Source: JBCBTD01 sp039818825 | GTDB lineage: Bacteria; Pseudomonadota; Alphaproteobacteria; Geminicoccales; Geminicoccaceae | Reading direction: 5' to 3' | Length of the DNA: 46,077 nt | Assembly: GCA_039818825.1 (NCBI GenBank) | Contig: JBCBTD010000033.1 | Location: forward strand, 1 to 46,077 | Shown: one piece after another, positions 16,025 to 26,600 of the stretch | Layout of the letters: the number at the start of each line of letters is the position of its first letter | Position numbering within the stretch: the stretch's first letter is position 1 | The notes under the pieces: model-generated | Database searches by the model: none | The model's input: the letters and a program-made list of their open reading frames with translations, nothing else | What the model was told of the DNA's origin: nothing | Program-made: the position numbers and the translations under genes

Positions 16025-18193
16025 ATGACCGACGCCGCGACCGTGCTGACCGACCACGCTGAGACCACCGCCGACGAGGCCGGAGTGGCGGGAGCCGGCA
16101 CCGCGTACCTGAACCGTGAGTTGTCCTGGCTGCGCTTCAACGACCGGGTACTGGCGGAGGCCTCCAACCCGAACCATCCGCTCCTGGAAAGGGTGCGGTT
16201 CCTCTCGATCTCGGCGAGCAATCTGGACGAGTTCTGGATGGTGCGCGTCGCCGGTTTGAAGGATTTGGTGCGGAACGGCGTGGTGCTACCCAGTCTAGAC
16301 GGACTGAGCCCGTCGCAGCAGCTCGACGCCATCGACGCCCACATGCGCGACATCGTCGCTCGCCAGGAGGCCTGCTGGTCGGAGTTGGATACGCTCCTCG
16401 CCCGCTCCGGCATCGCCAGCGTATCGGTGGAGACCTTGAGCGAGCCCGAGGTCGGGTGGCTCGGCGAGTTCTTCGAGGCCGAGCTCTACCCGGTGCTGTC
16501 GCCGATCGCGGTCGACCCCGCCCACCCCTTTCCGTTCGTACCGAACGGTGGTCTCGGCGTGGTCGTACAGTTCGCCGCCGGACCCAACGATCGCACGGGC
16601 CTGATCCTGATCCCGGAACGGATCGATCGGATGATCCGACTGCCCGGCAGCCCGACCCGTTTTCTCGCCGTCGAGCAGGTCATCGAGCTGTTCCTCGACC
16701 GCCTGTTCCCGGGATTCGACGTGCGCGCGACCGGTCGGTTTCGGGTGCTGCGCGACAGTGACATCGAGATCGAGGAGGAGGCCGAAGACCTGATGCGGGT
16801 CTTCGAGATCGCGCTGAAGCGGCGTCGGCGCGGCGACGTCATCCACCTCGAAGTCAACGCCGCGATGCCCGAACCTTTGCGGGCGTTCCTAAGTCACGAA
16901 CTCGGTTGCCGCCCAGACGACGTGATGGCGCTGTCGCTGCCGCTGGGCCTCACCGACGTCAAGCAACTGATCGTCAACGACCGCCCGGATCTCCTGTTCC
17001 AACCCTTCGTCCAGCGCTTTCCCGAGCGTATCCGCGATCTCGGTGGCGACTGCTTCGCCGCGATCCGCGCCAAGGATTTCGTGGTCCATCACCCCTACGA
17101 GAGCTTCGACGTGGTCGTCCAGTTCGTCCGCCAGGCCGCCCAGGACCCGGACGTCGTCGCGATCAAGGGCACGCTCTATCGCACCAGCGACAACAGCCCC
17201 GTCGTCGCGGCGATGTGCGAGGCGGCCGAAGCCGGCAAGTCGGTTACGGCACTGGTCGAGCTGAAGGCCCGCTTCGACGAGGAGAAGAACATCCGTTGGG
17301 CGCGCGATCTGGAGCGTGCGGGCGTCCAGGTAGTCTACGGCTTCATCGATTTGAAGACCCACGCCAAGATCACGCTGGTGGTGCGGCGTGAGGACGGGCG
17401 GCTGCGCTCCTACGTGCATTTCGGGACCGGCAACTACCACCCGATCACCGCGCGGGTGTACACCGATCTCTCGTTCTTCACGGGCGACCCGGTGCTGGCC
17501 ACCGACGCAGCGCGGATCTTCAACTACATGACCGGCTACGCCGAACCACGCGAGCTTCGAAAGGTGTTGCTGGCGCCTTTGGCGATGCGCGAACGGCTGT
17601 TGGGGCTGATCGCCGCAGAAGCTGCGCATGCCCGCGCCGGACGGCGGGCCGCGATCTGGGCGAAGATGAACAGCCTCGTCGACAAGGGGATCATCGACGC
17701 GCTCTACGACGCCGCCGCCGTCGGGGTCGAAATCGACCTGGTTGTGCGCGGCATCTGCTGCCTGCGGCCTGGTGTCGAAGGCTTGTCGGCGACGATCCGC
17801 GTCCGCAGCATCGTCGGCCGGTTTCTCGAGCACAGCCGCATCTACGCATTCGGCCATGGCCACGGCCTGCCCTCGCCCAAGGCGAAAGTCTACATTGGCT
17901 CCGCGGACTGGATGAGCAGGAACATCGATCGGCGGGTCGAAGTCTTGGTGCCCGTCGAGAACCCGACCGTGCATGCGCAGGTCCTCGACCAGGTGATGGT
18001 CGCGAACCTGCGCGACAACGAGCAGAGCTGGTCGCTGGACGGCCGGAGTGGTGAGTACCGGCGGATCGAACGTACCGCCAACGAGGAGCCGTTCAACGTG
18101 CACGACTTCTTCATGACCAATCCGAGCCTCTCGGGTCGCGGGCGCGCCCTGCAACGTCGCCGCGGCCATCGGCTGCGCCGGGTCGCCGACTGA
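16025..18193 (+). CDS. ppk1: Polyphosphate kinase 1
   Basis: Makes polyphosphate from ATP reversibly; 722 residues, the normal length. The family N-domain opens with YLNRELSWLRFNDRVL at 28, followed by LSISASNLDEFWMVRVAGL. The autophosphorylated histidine is H465 in YVHFGTGNYHP, and the second catalytic histidine is H603 in LEHSRIYAF. GTLYRTS and the helix LVELKARFDEEKNI also match. The N-terminal 27 residues are an acidic extension. The ppx gene follows after 22 bp, so synthesis and degradation are encoded together. The divergent SixA-like gene shares the upstream region 15892-16024. Confidence 0.97.
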   Translation: MTDAATVLTDHAETTADEAGVAGAGTAYLNRELSWLRFNDRVLAEASNPNHPLLERVRFLSISASNLDEFWMVRVAGLKDLVRNGVVLPSLDGLSPSQQLDAIDAHMRDIVARQEACWSELDTLLARSGIASVSVETLSEPEVGWLGEFFEAELYPVLSPIAVDPAHPFPFVPNGGLGVVVQFAAGPNDRTGLILIPERIDRMIRLPGSPTRFLAVEQVIELFLDRLFPGFDVRATGRFRVLRDSDIEIEEEAEDLMRVFEIALKRRRRGDVIHLEVNAAMPEPLRAFLSHELGCRPDDVMALSLPLGLTDVKQLIVNDRPDLLFQPFVQRFPERIRDLGGDCFAAIRAKDFVVHHPYESFDVVVQFVRQAAQDPDVVAIKGTLYRTSDNSPVVAAMCEAAEAGKSVTALVELKARFDEEKNIRWARDLERAGVQVVYGFIDLKTHAKITLVVRREDGRLRSYVHFGTGNYHPITARVYTDLSFFTGDPVLATDAARIFNYMTGYAEPRELRKVLLAPLAMRERLLGLIAAEAAHARAGRRAAIWAKMNSLVDKGIIDALYDAAAVGVEIDLVVRGICCLRPGVEGLSATIRVRSIVGRFLEHSRIYAFGHGHGLPSPKAKVYIGSADWMSRNIDRRVEVLVPVENPTVHAQVLDQVMVANLRDNEQSWSLDGRSGEYRRIERTANEEPFNVHDFFMTNPSLSGRGRALQRRRGHRLRRVAD

Positions 18194-18215
18194 GCGCCGC
18201 GCCGGCGTTCGCCGC

Positions 18216-19751
18216 GTGCCCAACCGGGAACAGCGCTTGGCCGACCCTCGGGGTGTTGGGCTGATCGACATCGGCTCGAATTCGGTCCGGCTGGTGGTGG
18301 TCGACGCCGCCTGTCGGGCACCGCTGTTGAAGTTCAACGAGAAGGCGATGTGCGGCTTGGGCCGCGATCTGCCGCGCACCGGGCGGCTGTCCGACGCCGC
18401 CATGGACGCGACCCGCTTGGCGCTCACCCGATATTTCGGCCTGACGCGGGCGATGGGTGTGGATGATCTCGACGTTTTCGCCACCGAGGCCGTGCGCGTT
18501 GCCACCAACGGATCGGAGTTCGCGGCCGAGATCGAAGACACGTTCGGCACGAAGGTCCACGTGCTTTCGGGCACCGAAGAAGCCCGCCACGCCGCCCTCG
18601 GCGTCGTCTCCGAAATGCCCGACGCCGACGGCGTCGTCGGTGACCTCGGCGGCGCCAGCCTGGAACTCGCTGCGGTAAGTGCTGGTGCGGTCCACGAGGC
18701 TGTCAGCTTTCCGTTCGGCCCGTTCCGCGTCCAGGGCTTGAACGGATCGCGCAAGGCGATCGCGGCTTGGCTGCAGACCACCATCGATGGGCAGTTTCCG
18801 AGGGCCCGCGGCACCGGGCGCACGTTCTACGCCGTCGGCGGTGCTTGGCGGGCCTTCGCGAAGCTGGCGATGGCGCGGCTGCACCATCCACTGCAGATCG
18901 TCGACGGCTACGCGCTCGACGGCACCGTCGCCCTGGAGTTGGCCAGGCTGGCGAGCCGGCGCAGCACGTTGAGCGTGTCCGATCTGGCCAACGTCACCCG
19001 CCGTCGCCAGGACACGCTGCCGGCGGCGGCATTGGTATTGTTGGCGGTGTTGCGCGCGCTGGAGCCACGCCGCGTGGTGTTCAGCGCCAGTGGGCTGCGC
19101 GAAGGCCGGCTGTTCGCCAGGCTTTCGGCGCGCGAGCGGGCGTTGGACCCGTTGCTCGCCGCCGCCCGCCGCTACGGCGACCACGAGAGCCGATTCGGCC
19201 GGGTCGGCGAACGGCTGGTCGATTGGACGGACCCGCTGTTCGGCGACGACGACGAGCACCGCCGGCGCTTACGCATCGCTGCCTGCCATCTTTCGGACGT
19301 CGGCTGGTCGACCCATCCCGATTACCGCGACGGCTATGCGCTCGACCGCGTGCTGCACCTGCCCTTGCCGGGCATCGGCCACGCAGAGCGCGCGTTCATC
19401 GCCCTCGCCGTCTTCCACCGCTACCGCGGCGACCTGTCCTCGACGTTGGCGCAGCAGGCCAGCTCGCTCGCCGGCCCCGAGATGGCGGCGCGTGCCGCGC
19501 TGTTGGGCCATGCGCTGCAGCTCGCCTACCGGGTCTCAGGCGCGACGGCCCACCTGCTGCCGGCCAGTCGGCTGGAACTGGGCGACGACGTGGTGCGGCT
19601 GGTGCTGCCCGACGACGGCTCGTTGCCGCAAGGTGAAGCGGTCGAGCGACGGCTCGGTGCGCTCGCGAAGGCGCTGGCCGTGGGCAGCGCGAAGATCGTT
19701 CAGGGCACGCCTCGCATCCATAGACAGCCGAAGGCGGTTCACGCTACCTAA
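18216..19751 (+). CDS. ppx: Exopolyphosphatase / pppGpp phosphatase (Ppx/GppA)
   Basis: Hydrolyses terminal phosphates of polyphosphate, or converts pppGpp to ppGpp; 511 residues. It has the ASKHA fold with phosphate-1 loop LIDIGSNSVRLVV, the TEAVRVATNG segment, GTEEARHAALGV, and phosphate-2 loop GDLGGASLEL. The C-terminal helical region (HD-like, about 300-500) is of Ppx rather than short GppA length. The start is GTG, 22 bp after ppk1, so this is a ppk1-ppx operon. The last codons lie 10 bp before the tRNA-Leu gene. I cannot separate Ppx from GppA activity, but the operon partner favours polyphosphate. Confidence 0.93.
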   Translation: MPNREQRLADPRGVGLIDIGSNSVRLVVVDAACRAPLLKFNEKAMCGLGRDLPRTGRLSDAAMDATRLALTRYFGLTRAMGVDDLDVFATEAVRVATNGSEFAAEIEDTFGTKVHVLSGTEEARHAALGVVSEMPDADGVVGDLGGASLELAAVSAGAVHEAVSFPFGPFRVQGLNGSRKAIAAWLQTTIDGQFPRARGTGRTFYAVGGAWRAFAKLAMARLHHPLQIVDGYALDGTVALELARLASRRSTLSVSDLANVTRRRQDTLPAAALVLLAVLRALEPRRVVFSASGLREGRLFARLSARERALDPLLAAARRYGDHESRFGRVGERLVDWTDPLFGDDDEHRRRLRIAACHLSDVGWSTHPDYRDGYALDRVLHLPLPGIGHAERAFIALAVFHRYRGDLSSTLAQQASSLAGPEMAARAALLGHALQLAYRVSGATAHLLPASRLELGDDVVRLVLPDDGSLPQGEAVERRLGALAKALAVGSAKIVQGTPRIHRQPKAVHAT

Positions 19752-19761
19752 CGCGTCCGGT

Positions 19762-19847
19762 GCCCGGGTGGCGGAATGGTAGACGCAGTGGACTCAAAAT
19801 CCACCGCCGGCAACGGCGTGCGAGTTCGACTCTCGCCCCGGGCACCA
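19762..19847 (+). tRNA. tRNA-Leu(CAA)
   Basis: An 86-nt class II tRNA. The acceptor stem GCCCGGG pairs with CCCGGGC, followed by discriminator A and an encoded CCA (19845-19847). The D-arm region is TGGCGGAATGGTAGACGC, the anticodon stem is GTGGA/TCCAC with loop CTCAAAA (anticodon CAA, reading UUG), there is a long variable arm CGCCG/CGGCG, and the T-arm is GCGAG-TTCGACT-CTCGC. The long variable arm and anticodon identify leucine. Confidence 0.96.
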
Positions 19848-19876
19848 GGCTCGATCACGACGACGTAGAGACGACG

Positions 19877-20242
19877 ATGCACGGTCGTAGTGCGGTTCCG
19901 CAGCAACTGATGGTGACCGCCGACCACCAAGCGAGCTACGATGACCCGATCGCGTTCGCCGCTGGCGAACCCGTCACGGTCACCGACCGGACCGACGTTT
20001 GGGACGGGCATCGATGGCTGTGGGCGCGCGCGGCGGACGGGCGCGAAGGCTGGATTCCTGACGACCTCGTCGAGACCAGGTTGGGCGTGAGCGTCGGGCT
20101 CAAAGACTACGACGCCCGCGAACTCAGCTGCCGGGCCGGGGAGCCCTTGACCGGCCTCGCGTCGACGCATGGTTGGACGTGGTGCCGCAATGCCTCGGGC
20201 GAACTCGGCTGGGTGCCGTCGCGAAATCTCCGTTCGGCATGA
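19877..20242 (+). CDS. Tandem SH3-like domain protein
   Basis: A 121-residue cytosolic protein of two SH3-like beta barrels. The first spans about 11-65 (ADHQASYDDPIAFAAGEPV ... DGREGWIPDDLVE) and the second about 68-120 (VGLKDYDARELSCRAGEPL ... GELGWVPSRNL). Both end in the G-W-[IV]-P signature. There is no signal peptide, unlike the cell-wall-binding bacterial SH3 proteins. The ATG at 19877 is 30 bp after the tRNA; an open frame extends upstream only through the tRNA and is not coding. The binding partner is unknown. Confidence 0.75.
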   Translation: MHGRSAVPQQLMVTADHQASYDDPIAFAAGEPVTVTDRTDVWDGHRWLWARAADGREGWIPDDLVETRLGVSVGLKDYDARELSCRAGEPLTGLASTHGWTWCRNASGELGWVPSRNLRSA

Positions 20243-20244
20243 GC

Positions 20245-20257
20245 GGCAGCGGCTGCC
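20245..20257. terminator. Short hairpin between convergent SH3 and hydrolase genes
   Basis: GGCAG-CGG-CTGCC, 5-bp stem and 3-nt loop, starts 2 bp after the SH3 gene stop and 20 bp beyond the stop of the convergent hydrolase. It could act for both transcripts. There is no T-tract. Confidence 0.35.
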
Positions 20258-20276
20258 ACCGCGTCTGACGGGAGAC

Positions 20277-21119
20277 TCATCGTGGCATCTCGTCGGTCAA
20301 CAGCCGTCGCACCAGCGGCACGAAGACCTCCGGCGCCTCGTGCATCGGCAGATGGCCCGTGTTCAGCTCGTCGAGCGTCGCGTCCGGCGCCGCGGCGGCG
20401 GCCGCGCGGGCGGCAGCGATGGGGATGAGGTGGTCGTGGCCGCCGTGTACGAACCGGGTCGGCCGCTGCAACCGGGGCAGCTCCGGCAGGAAGTACGTCG
20501 TCAACCGCCGCGGCTGCAGTTCGCCCGCTTGGAACTGACGGAAAGCCCGACCGCTGCCCTTGCGTTTGATGATCGCCTGCACTGTGGCGACGAGGTCGTC
20601 CGTCAGCCGGGACGGGTCGGCGAAGGACTGCTCGAGCGCTCGTCGTGTCGCCCGCCGGCTCGATGCCATCCATGCGTAGCTGAGCCGCGCCAACGGCAGG
20701 CGGCTGAAGCCGTAGGCGGCAAGCTGCGCAGGCACGCGGTCGGCCAGCCCGTAGGCCGACACCGGCACCAGCCGGTCGACGCGCTGCGGCTCGCGAAGCG
20801 CCAACCAAAGACCGACCGCACCCCCCATCGACACGCCGACCACGCTTGCCCTCGAGACACCGAGCGCGTCCAGGAAGCGCACCAGCCAAGCGCCGAGATC
20901 GGCAACGGTGAACGGGCCGTCGAAACCGGCCGAGCCACCGTAGCCCGGAAAGTCCGGGGCGATCACGTGGTGATCGGCCGCCAAGTCCGGCAACACGTCG
21001 CGCCACGACAAGGTCGCTTGGTCGAAGCCGCCGCCGTGAAGCAAGATGACCGGCGGCAATTCCGCCCGGCCGCTCTCGGTGAACGTCACGCGACGGCCGG
21101 CGACGTCGAGCCGGCTCAC
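20277..21119 (-). CDS. Alpha/beta hydrolase
   Basis: A 280-residue cytosolic hydrolase. It has the oxyanion-hole motif LLHGGGFD at 27, nucleophile S97 in GVSMGGAVG, the acid Asp in HGGHDHLIP, and His in NTGHLPMHEAPE. Lipase, esterase, lactonase or C-C hydrolase activity is possible. The start is GTG at 21119, whose GTGA overlaps the TGA of the mechanosensitive-channel gene, so translation is likely coupled; the longer open frame upstream is a shadow of that gene. It is the last gene of the RND-pump operon, so it may act on a pump substrate or repair lipid damage, which is inference. Confidence 0.88.
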   Translation of the reverse strand: MSRLDVAGRRVTFTESGRAELPPVILLHGGGFDQATLSWRDVLPDLAADHHVIAPDFPGYGGSAGFDGPFTVADLGAWLVRFLDALGVSRASVVGVSMGGAVGLWLALREPQRVDRLVPVSAYGLADRVPAQLAAYGFSRLPLARLSYAWMASSRRATRRALEQSFADPSRLTDDLVATVQAIIKRKGSGRAFRQFQAGELQPRRLTTYFLPELPRLQRPTRFVHGGHDHLIPIAAARAAAAAAPDATLDELNTGHLPMHEAPEVFVPLVRRLLTDEMPR

Positions 21120-23602
21120 GAGCGGGTCCCCGGATCGGACCCGGGCGTCGGCGTCCGTCGCTCGCGGGCGCGGCGACCTTCGGGCGACCCGGTCGGCGGG
21201 TACTCGAGCTGGTCGAGCATACCGTAGCGGCTGTCGGCATCGAACTCTGGAAACGGCAACGTGTCCTGGTCGCGCCACTCCTGCACGGCGCGCTCGACCG
21301 TTGCCCGTCGCTGGTCGTCGATGCCAGAGTCTCGGGCCACGTAGTTGACCGTCGACGGGAACGCGAAACCGGTGCCCGAGGCCTCGACGATGTCGATGAG
21401 GCGGAGATTGACGTCCTCCTGCACTGCCAAGAACGTCTCGTACTGGTTCGACTTCACGTAGGCGAAGATCTCGAAGTCGATCGAGTAAGCGCCGAAGCCG
21501 AGCAACCGCGCGCGAGCACCGTCCTTGGTGATCATCGGATGCTGCAGTAGCAGCTTGCGCACTTCGGTCAGCACCCACCGAAGCTGGTCGGGCGTGGTCT
21601 CGTAGCGAAGCCCGATGGTCGAGCGGATGAGGATGCGCTCACGCCTGGAGTAGTTCTCGAGCGCCAGGTTCACGAAGTCGCCGTTGGGAATGACGATCAA
21701 CGTCCGGTCCAACGAGCGCACCCTGACCGAGCGCAAGCCGATCTCCTCGACGGTGCCGATCTTTTCGCCGAAGCGGCAGAAGTCGCCGACCTCGATCGGC
21801 TTGTCGGCGAGCAGGGTAAGGCCGCCTAGAAAGTTCTGTAGCGTGCTCTGCGCGGCGAGCGCGACGGCCAAGCCACCGATGCCGAAGCCGGCGACGACAC
21901 CCTGGTAGGGGATGGACAGCACCTCGGCGAGGAACAACAGCGCACCGACGATGACGACGACCTTGACGATGCCCGTCATCAGCGAGCGCAGCATCTCGTC
22001 GCGATAGCGAAAGCGCAACGACCGCTCGCCGAACGTCGCGCTGATCCGGTCGATCAGATGGTAGACGAGCCAGCCGCCGGCGATCCCGATGACCACGCCG
22101 ATCGCGATCCGCACCGGCACGTCGACGGCTCTCGGCAAGCCGAGTACACCGAGAGCGGCGAGGCCAAGGCCCGCGATCAACAGCAGCCGCAACGGCCACA
22201 AGAACCGGCCACGAAAGCCGAGCCCGTCCTCGTCCTCTGCCCGATGGCCGAGCATCTTGAGCGCCAGAGCCGTCAGTACCCAGACCAGAGGCACCGAGAC
22301 GAAGAGCCATATCCCGAGGGCCAGCCACTGCCAGAGTTCCATGCCACCGACCAGCGTCAGCAGGCGATGATCGAGCGCCCGCATCCGGTCGCGTAGCGCG
22401 AAGAACTTGGAGGTCGAGGTTCGCAGCGCATCGGCGTCGGGTGGCATGTCCTCCAAAGCAATGAACAGGTCGCGAACCCCGTCCAACGTGTCCGCCGTGA
22501 ACTGCCAGATGCGCGACCCGTCATCCTGTTCGAACGGTGCGATGGCGATCCGCCCCGCCGGATGTACGAAGTGGACGTAGGCGTTGATCTGGTCGGGATG
22601 ATCGGGGATCTGCTGCCAAACGACGAAGCCGACGCGATCGATCACTTCCTTGAGGTACTCGGCGCGCAGCACGCCGTCTTCGTCACGCACCGAAGCCGGC
22701 AGGCGCGTCAGGTTCATCGTCCGCAACAGCAAGTCGAGGTCGCGGTCGTTCGCGTCGTTCCACGTCTGGAGAAACGCGTGGAGCGTGTCCCGCGGCGACG
22801 CGAGTGCACGGTGCGCGTCCGGCGCCGGCAGCTCGCCGCCACGAGCCTCCAAGAGTTCGGTTTGGGCCAGACGCAGCTCCGTCTTCGTCGGCACGACCAT
22901 CTTCCAACCATCGTCACCTTTCGATCGCGGGCCGTAGACGAACTCCACATCGAATGTGACGTCGGTCCCGGTCTGGAAGAAGCGCTGCCCAAACGACGCC
23001 CCATCGTCCGGCGGCAAGCGCAGCGCACGGACGTCGACGGTCGTGAGATCGAGCGTCGAGTACAGCAGTTCCGCCAGCTCCAACTGCTGCACCGCGTCGA
23101 GCGCCTCGCCGTGCCGCCGGAAGTCGAGCACGGTCAGCGCCGGCACCAGCCTATCGCGTTCCGAATCGCGCGCGGCGTTGCCAGCACGGAGCAGCGCGAA
23201 GAGCGCGTCCTTTGGCGTCGCGGCGCTCGGTGTCTCGGTCACGGCGAGGATGTCTTCCGCCGTCGCCCGCCTGCCCGTGATCCACTCGCCAGTGTCGAAT
23301 CTGCCGGTGACGCTCGCTCCATCGGCGCCCATCGCCAGCGTGAATTCGCCGCCGCCGGTGGCATCCGCCCACGTGCCGATCAGCAACCGGCCGGTGACGA
23401 TCGCCTCCGTCTCCACGTCGCCGAGCAGCGGATAGGTGATGGTGACGACGTCGCCCGCCTGGCGAAAGAACCAGAGAGCGCCCAGGGATCGGGTCCGCAT
23501 CTCCCAGGCACCGGTCCAGTCGACCGGTTCGTCAGCTGTCGCCGTGGTCGGCCAAGCAAGTAGGGCGATCAGCGCCAGCAGCGCACACCGAAGCACACTC
23601 AT
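21116..23602 (-). CDS. Large MscS-family mechanosensitive channel with periplasmic domain
   Basis: An 828-residue channel with a cleavable signal peptide (about 1-23, before DEPVDWTG) and a large periplasmic region (24-420) containing a lipocalin-like start (GAWEMRTRSLGALWFF). Several transmembrane helices follow from about 425. The pore helix and MscS domain are clear: GFGIGGLAVALAAQSTLQNFLGG, then VGDFCRFGEKIGTVEEIGLRS and VIPNGDFVN. It opens under membrane tension to release solutes. Its ATG overlaps the RND-pump stop (ATGA), and its stop overlaps the hydrolase start, so all are translated together. The pairing with an RND pump is unusual. Confidence 0.9.
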   Translation of the reverse strand: MSVLRCALLALIALLAWPTTATADEPVDWTGAWEMRTRSLGALWFFRQAGDVVTITYPLLGDVETEAIVTGRLLIGTWADATGGGEFTLAMGADGASVTGRFDTGEWITGRRATAEDILAVTETPSAATPKDALFALLRAGNAARDSERDRLVPALTVLDFRRHGEALDAVQQLELAELLYSTLDLTTVDVRALRLPPDDGASFGQRFFQTGTDVTFDVEFVYGPRSKGDDGWKMVVPTKTELRLAQTELLEARGGELPAPDAHRALASPRDTLHAFLQTWNDANDRDLDLLLRTMNLTRLPASVRDEDGVLRAEYLKEVIDRVGFVVWQQIPDHPDQINAYVHFVHPAGRIAIAPFEQDDGSRIWQFTADTLDGVRDLFIALEDMPPDADALRTSTSKFFALRDRMRALDHRLLTLVGGMELWQWLALGIWLFVSVPLVWVLTALALKMLGHRAEDEDGLGFRGRFLWPLRLLLIAGLGLAALGVLGLPRAVDVPVRIAIGVVIGIAGGWLVYHLIDRISATFGERSLRFRYRDEMLRSLMTGIVKVVVIVGALLFLAEVLSIPYQGVVAGFGIGGLAVALAAQSTLQNFLGGLTLLADKPIEVGDFCRFGEKIGTVEEIGLRSVRVRSLDRTLIVIPNGDFVNLALENYSRRERILIRSTIGLRYETTPDQLRWVLTEVRKLLLQHPMITKDGARARLLGFGAYSIDFEIFAYVKSNQYETFLAVQEDVNLRLIDIVEASGTGFAFPSTVNYVARDSGIDDQRRATVERAVQEWRDQDTLPFPEFDADSRYGMLDQLEYPPTGSPEGRRARERRTPTPGSDPGTRS

Positions 23603-26600
23603 CGTGGCTCGCCAGCCCGTCCGGCATCGGCCCCGAGATCGTCGGCCAGAACCCGATCGGTCTGGTTGCGCGGGCCGGTCGCGCGCGCCAGGAGGTCGTA
23701 CAGAACCGGCGTGAGGAACAAGGTCAACAACGACGACAGCGACAAACCACCGACGATGACGGTACCGATCGCGATCCGGCTCTCGGCACCAGCACCGGAC
23801 GCCATGACCAACGGCATGGCGCCCAGGATCGTCGACACGATCGTCATGACGATCGGTCGGAGGCGCAGCACCGACGCTTCGATCGCCGCCTCGCGGACGG
23901 ACTTGCCCTCGTCGCGGAGCTGGTTGGCGAACTCGACGATCAGGATCCCGTTCTTCGCGGTCAGCCCGATCAACAGCACCATGCCGATCTGGCTGAAGAC
24001 GTTGAGCGAGAGCCCGGCCAGGGCGAGCGCATAGACGGCACCCGCCAGCGCCAGTGGTACGCTGAGCATGATGACGATCGGATCGACGAAGCTCTCGAAC
24101 TGCGCCGCCAGCACCAAGAACACGATCACCAAGGCCAGAACCAAGGTGAACACCAAGCCGTAGGATGCATCGAGAAACCGTTGGGACTCGCCGGTGAAGC
24201 CGACCCGCGCAGTCTCGGGCAGCGTCCGAGCGGCCGTGGCCTCGACGAAGTCGATGGCTGAGCCGAGGTCGTAACCTTCTTTCAAGGATGCGCTGAGGGT
24301 GACCGATGGCAGGCGATCGTAGCGTCGCAAGGTTGGTGGCGCGGTGTCTTCGGCGACCGTCACCAACGCCGTCAGCGGCACCAGAGTCTCACCGTCGCCA
24401 GCGCGAACGAACAGATTCTGGAGGTCGGCCGGAGTCCGTCGATCGGCCTCGCGGGCCTGCAGGATCACCGGATACTCACGACCTCGGTCGACCCACGACG
24501 TCACTTCGCGAGAGGCCAGCATCGTCCGCAGGGTGGCAGCTATCGCCTCGACCGAGACGCCCAGGTCGTCGGCCCGCTGGCGGTCGATGTCGACGGCAAG
24601 CTGCGCCTGATTCTGCTCGAAGTTCAGATCGACGTTGCGCAGACCCGGGTTGCGCTCCGCGGCGTCTTCGAGAGTCTCCGCCCATTCCTGCACTTGGTCC
24701 TGATCGGGACCACCGATGACGACCTGCAACGCGCTGCTGCCACTCCGCCGCAAGCCGAGCCCCGATGGGGTGAAGGCGAACGCGCGAACACCTGGGACGG
24801 TGCGCAAGCCGGGCGCGAGCTCACCGACGACCTCGGCGTGGGTCATCGTCCGCTCGTCCCAAGGCGCCAATCGCAGGACCAAGAACGCGGCGTTGAGTCG
24901 GCCTCGACTGCCGACGATCACGTGGACGGTCCGTACCGTGCCGTCGTCGACGAGGGGCTGGGCGAGCCGTTCGATGCGCCGCGCCTGATCGTCCGTCAGG
25001 CTTGCGGTCGCACCCTCGGGTCCGACCACGCGGACGAAGACGACCGCTTGGTCTTCGGCCGGAACCAGTTCGCGTGCGATGTTGCCGTGGATCGCAACTG
25101 CGCCTCCGGCCAACACGAGCGCCAGGGCCAGGAGCGGCAGCGGGGCTCGCAGCGCCGCGTTCAACGCCCGGCGGTAGCGGTCCTGGAGCCAGCGGGTCAG
25201 CCGATCCAAGCCAGCAGCCGCACCCCCGGTGCCGGCGCGGGAGGCGAGCAGCCGCGAGGCGAGCGCCGGACAGGCCGTGAGCGCTACGAAGGTGGAGATC
25301 ACCACCGCGGCGGCCAGCACGAGGCCGAACTCCACGAACAGCCGACCGATCGCTCCCTCCAACAGCGCGATCGGCACGAACACCGCGATCAGCGTGACCG
25401 AGGTGGCGACGACGGCGAAGGTGACCTGGCGGGAACCGCGTAGGCTGGCGACCAGAGGCGTCTCGCCAAGCTCGATGCGGCGCTGGACGTTCTCCAAGAC
25501 GACGATGGCGTCGTCGACGACCAGGCCGATCGCCAGCAAGAGCGCCAGCAGGGTCAGCGTGTTGAGCGAGAAGCCCAAGGCGTGGATCAGGAGGAACGAG
25601 CCGATCAACGCCACCGGGATCGTGACCGCCGGGACCAAGGTCGCTCGGAACGACGCAAGGAAGGCGAAGATGACGGCGACGACGAACACCAAGGACAGTC
25701 CAAGCGCGATCACGACCTGACGGATCGACGCGCCGATGAAGACGGCGTCGTCGGAGCCGATGATGATGCTCATACCCGCCGGCAGGTTCGGCCGTAGCAG
25801 GTCGAGCTCGGCCCGAACTGCGGCGGAAAGCGCCACGGTGTTGGACTGCGGCTGGCGAACGATACGGAGGCCGATGGCGTCGCGGTCGTTCGTGCGCACG
25901 CGGGTCTCGTCGTCGGCGACGCCGACCTCGACCGTGGCGACGTCGGCGAGGCGAATGGGGAAGTCGCCGACCCGCGCGATCACCAGGTTGCGAAAGGCGT
26001 CGACATCGCCGAGGCGACTGTCGACCCGGACGGCGAACCGCCGCTCGACGCTGCGGACCTCGCCGGCGGGAAGCTCCATGTTGTTGCGCCGGAGCGCGTC
26101 CTCGACGTCGGCGACCGTGAGATCGCGGGCCGCCAGCGCGCGGCGGTCCAACCAGATGCGAATGGCGTAGCGCCGCTCGCCGGCGATCTCGACACTGGCG
26201 ACGCCGTCGATGGTACGCAGCCGGTCGAGCACGAAGCGTTCGACGTAGTCCGTGATCCCGGCCGGCGACAGCCGATCGCTGGTCACCGCGATCCGCATCA
26301 CCGGATCGGCGTCGACGTCGCTCTTGAGGATGCGTGGCTCGTCGGCATCGTCGGGCAGTTCCGCGCGGACCCGACCGACGGCATCGCGCACGTCGTTGGC
26401 CGCTTCGTCGATGTTCCGCCCCGGCACGAACGTGACGACCGTGCTTGCGCGACCCAAGCGGCTCGACGACGTCAGCCGTTCGACGCCGGCGATGCCGGAC
26501 AACGCGCCCTCGATCACCTCGACCACCTCGGTGTCGATGACCGCAGCCGCAGCACCTGGGTAGGTCGTCGTCACCGTCACCACGCTGCTGTCGACGTCCG

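Noticed and set aside
16889..18823. 644-codon minus-strand frame across ppk1-ppx
   Set aside because: Both plus-strand genes have intact catalytic motifs throughout; the antisense frame is a shadow.
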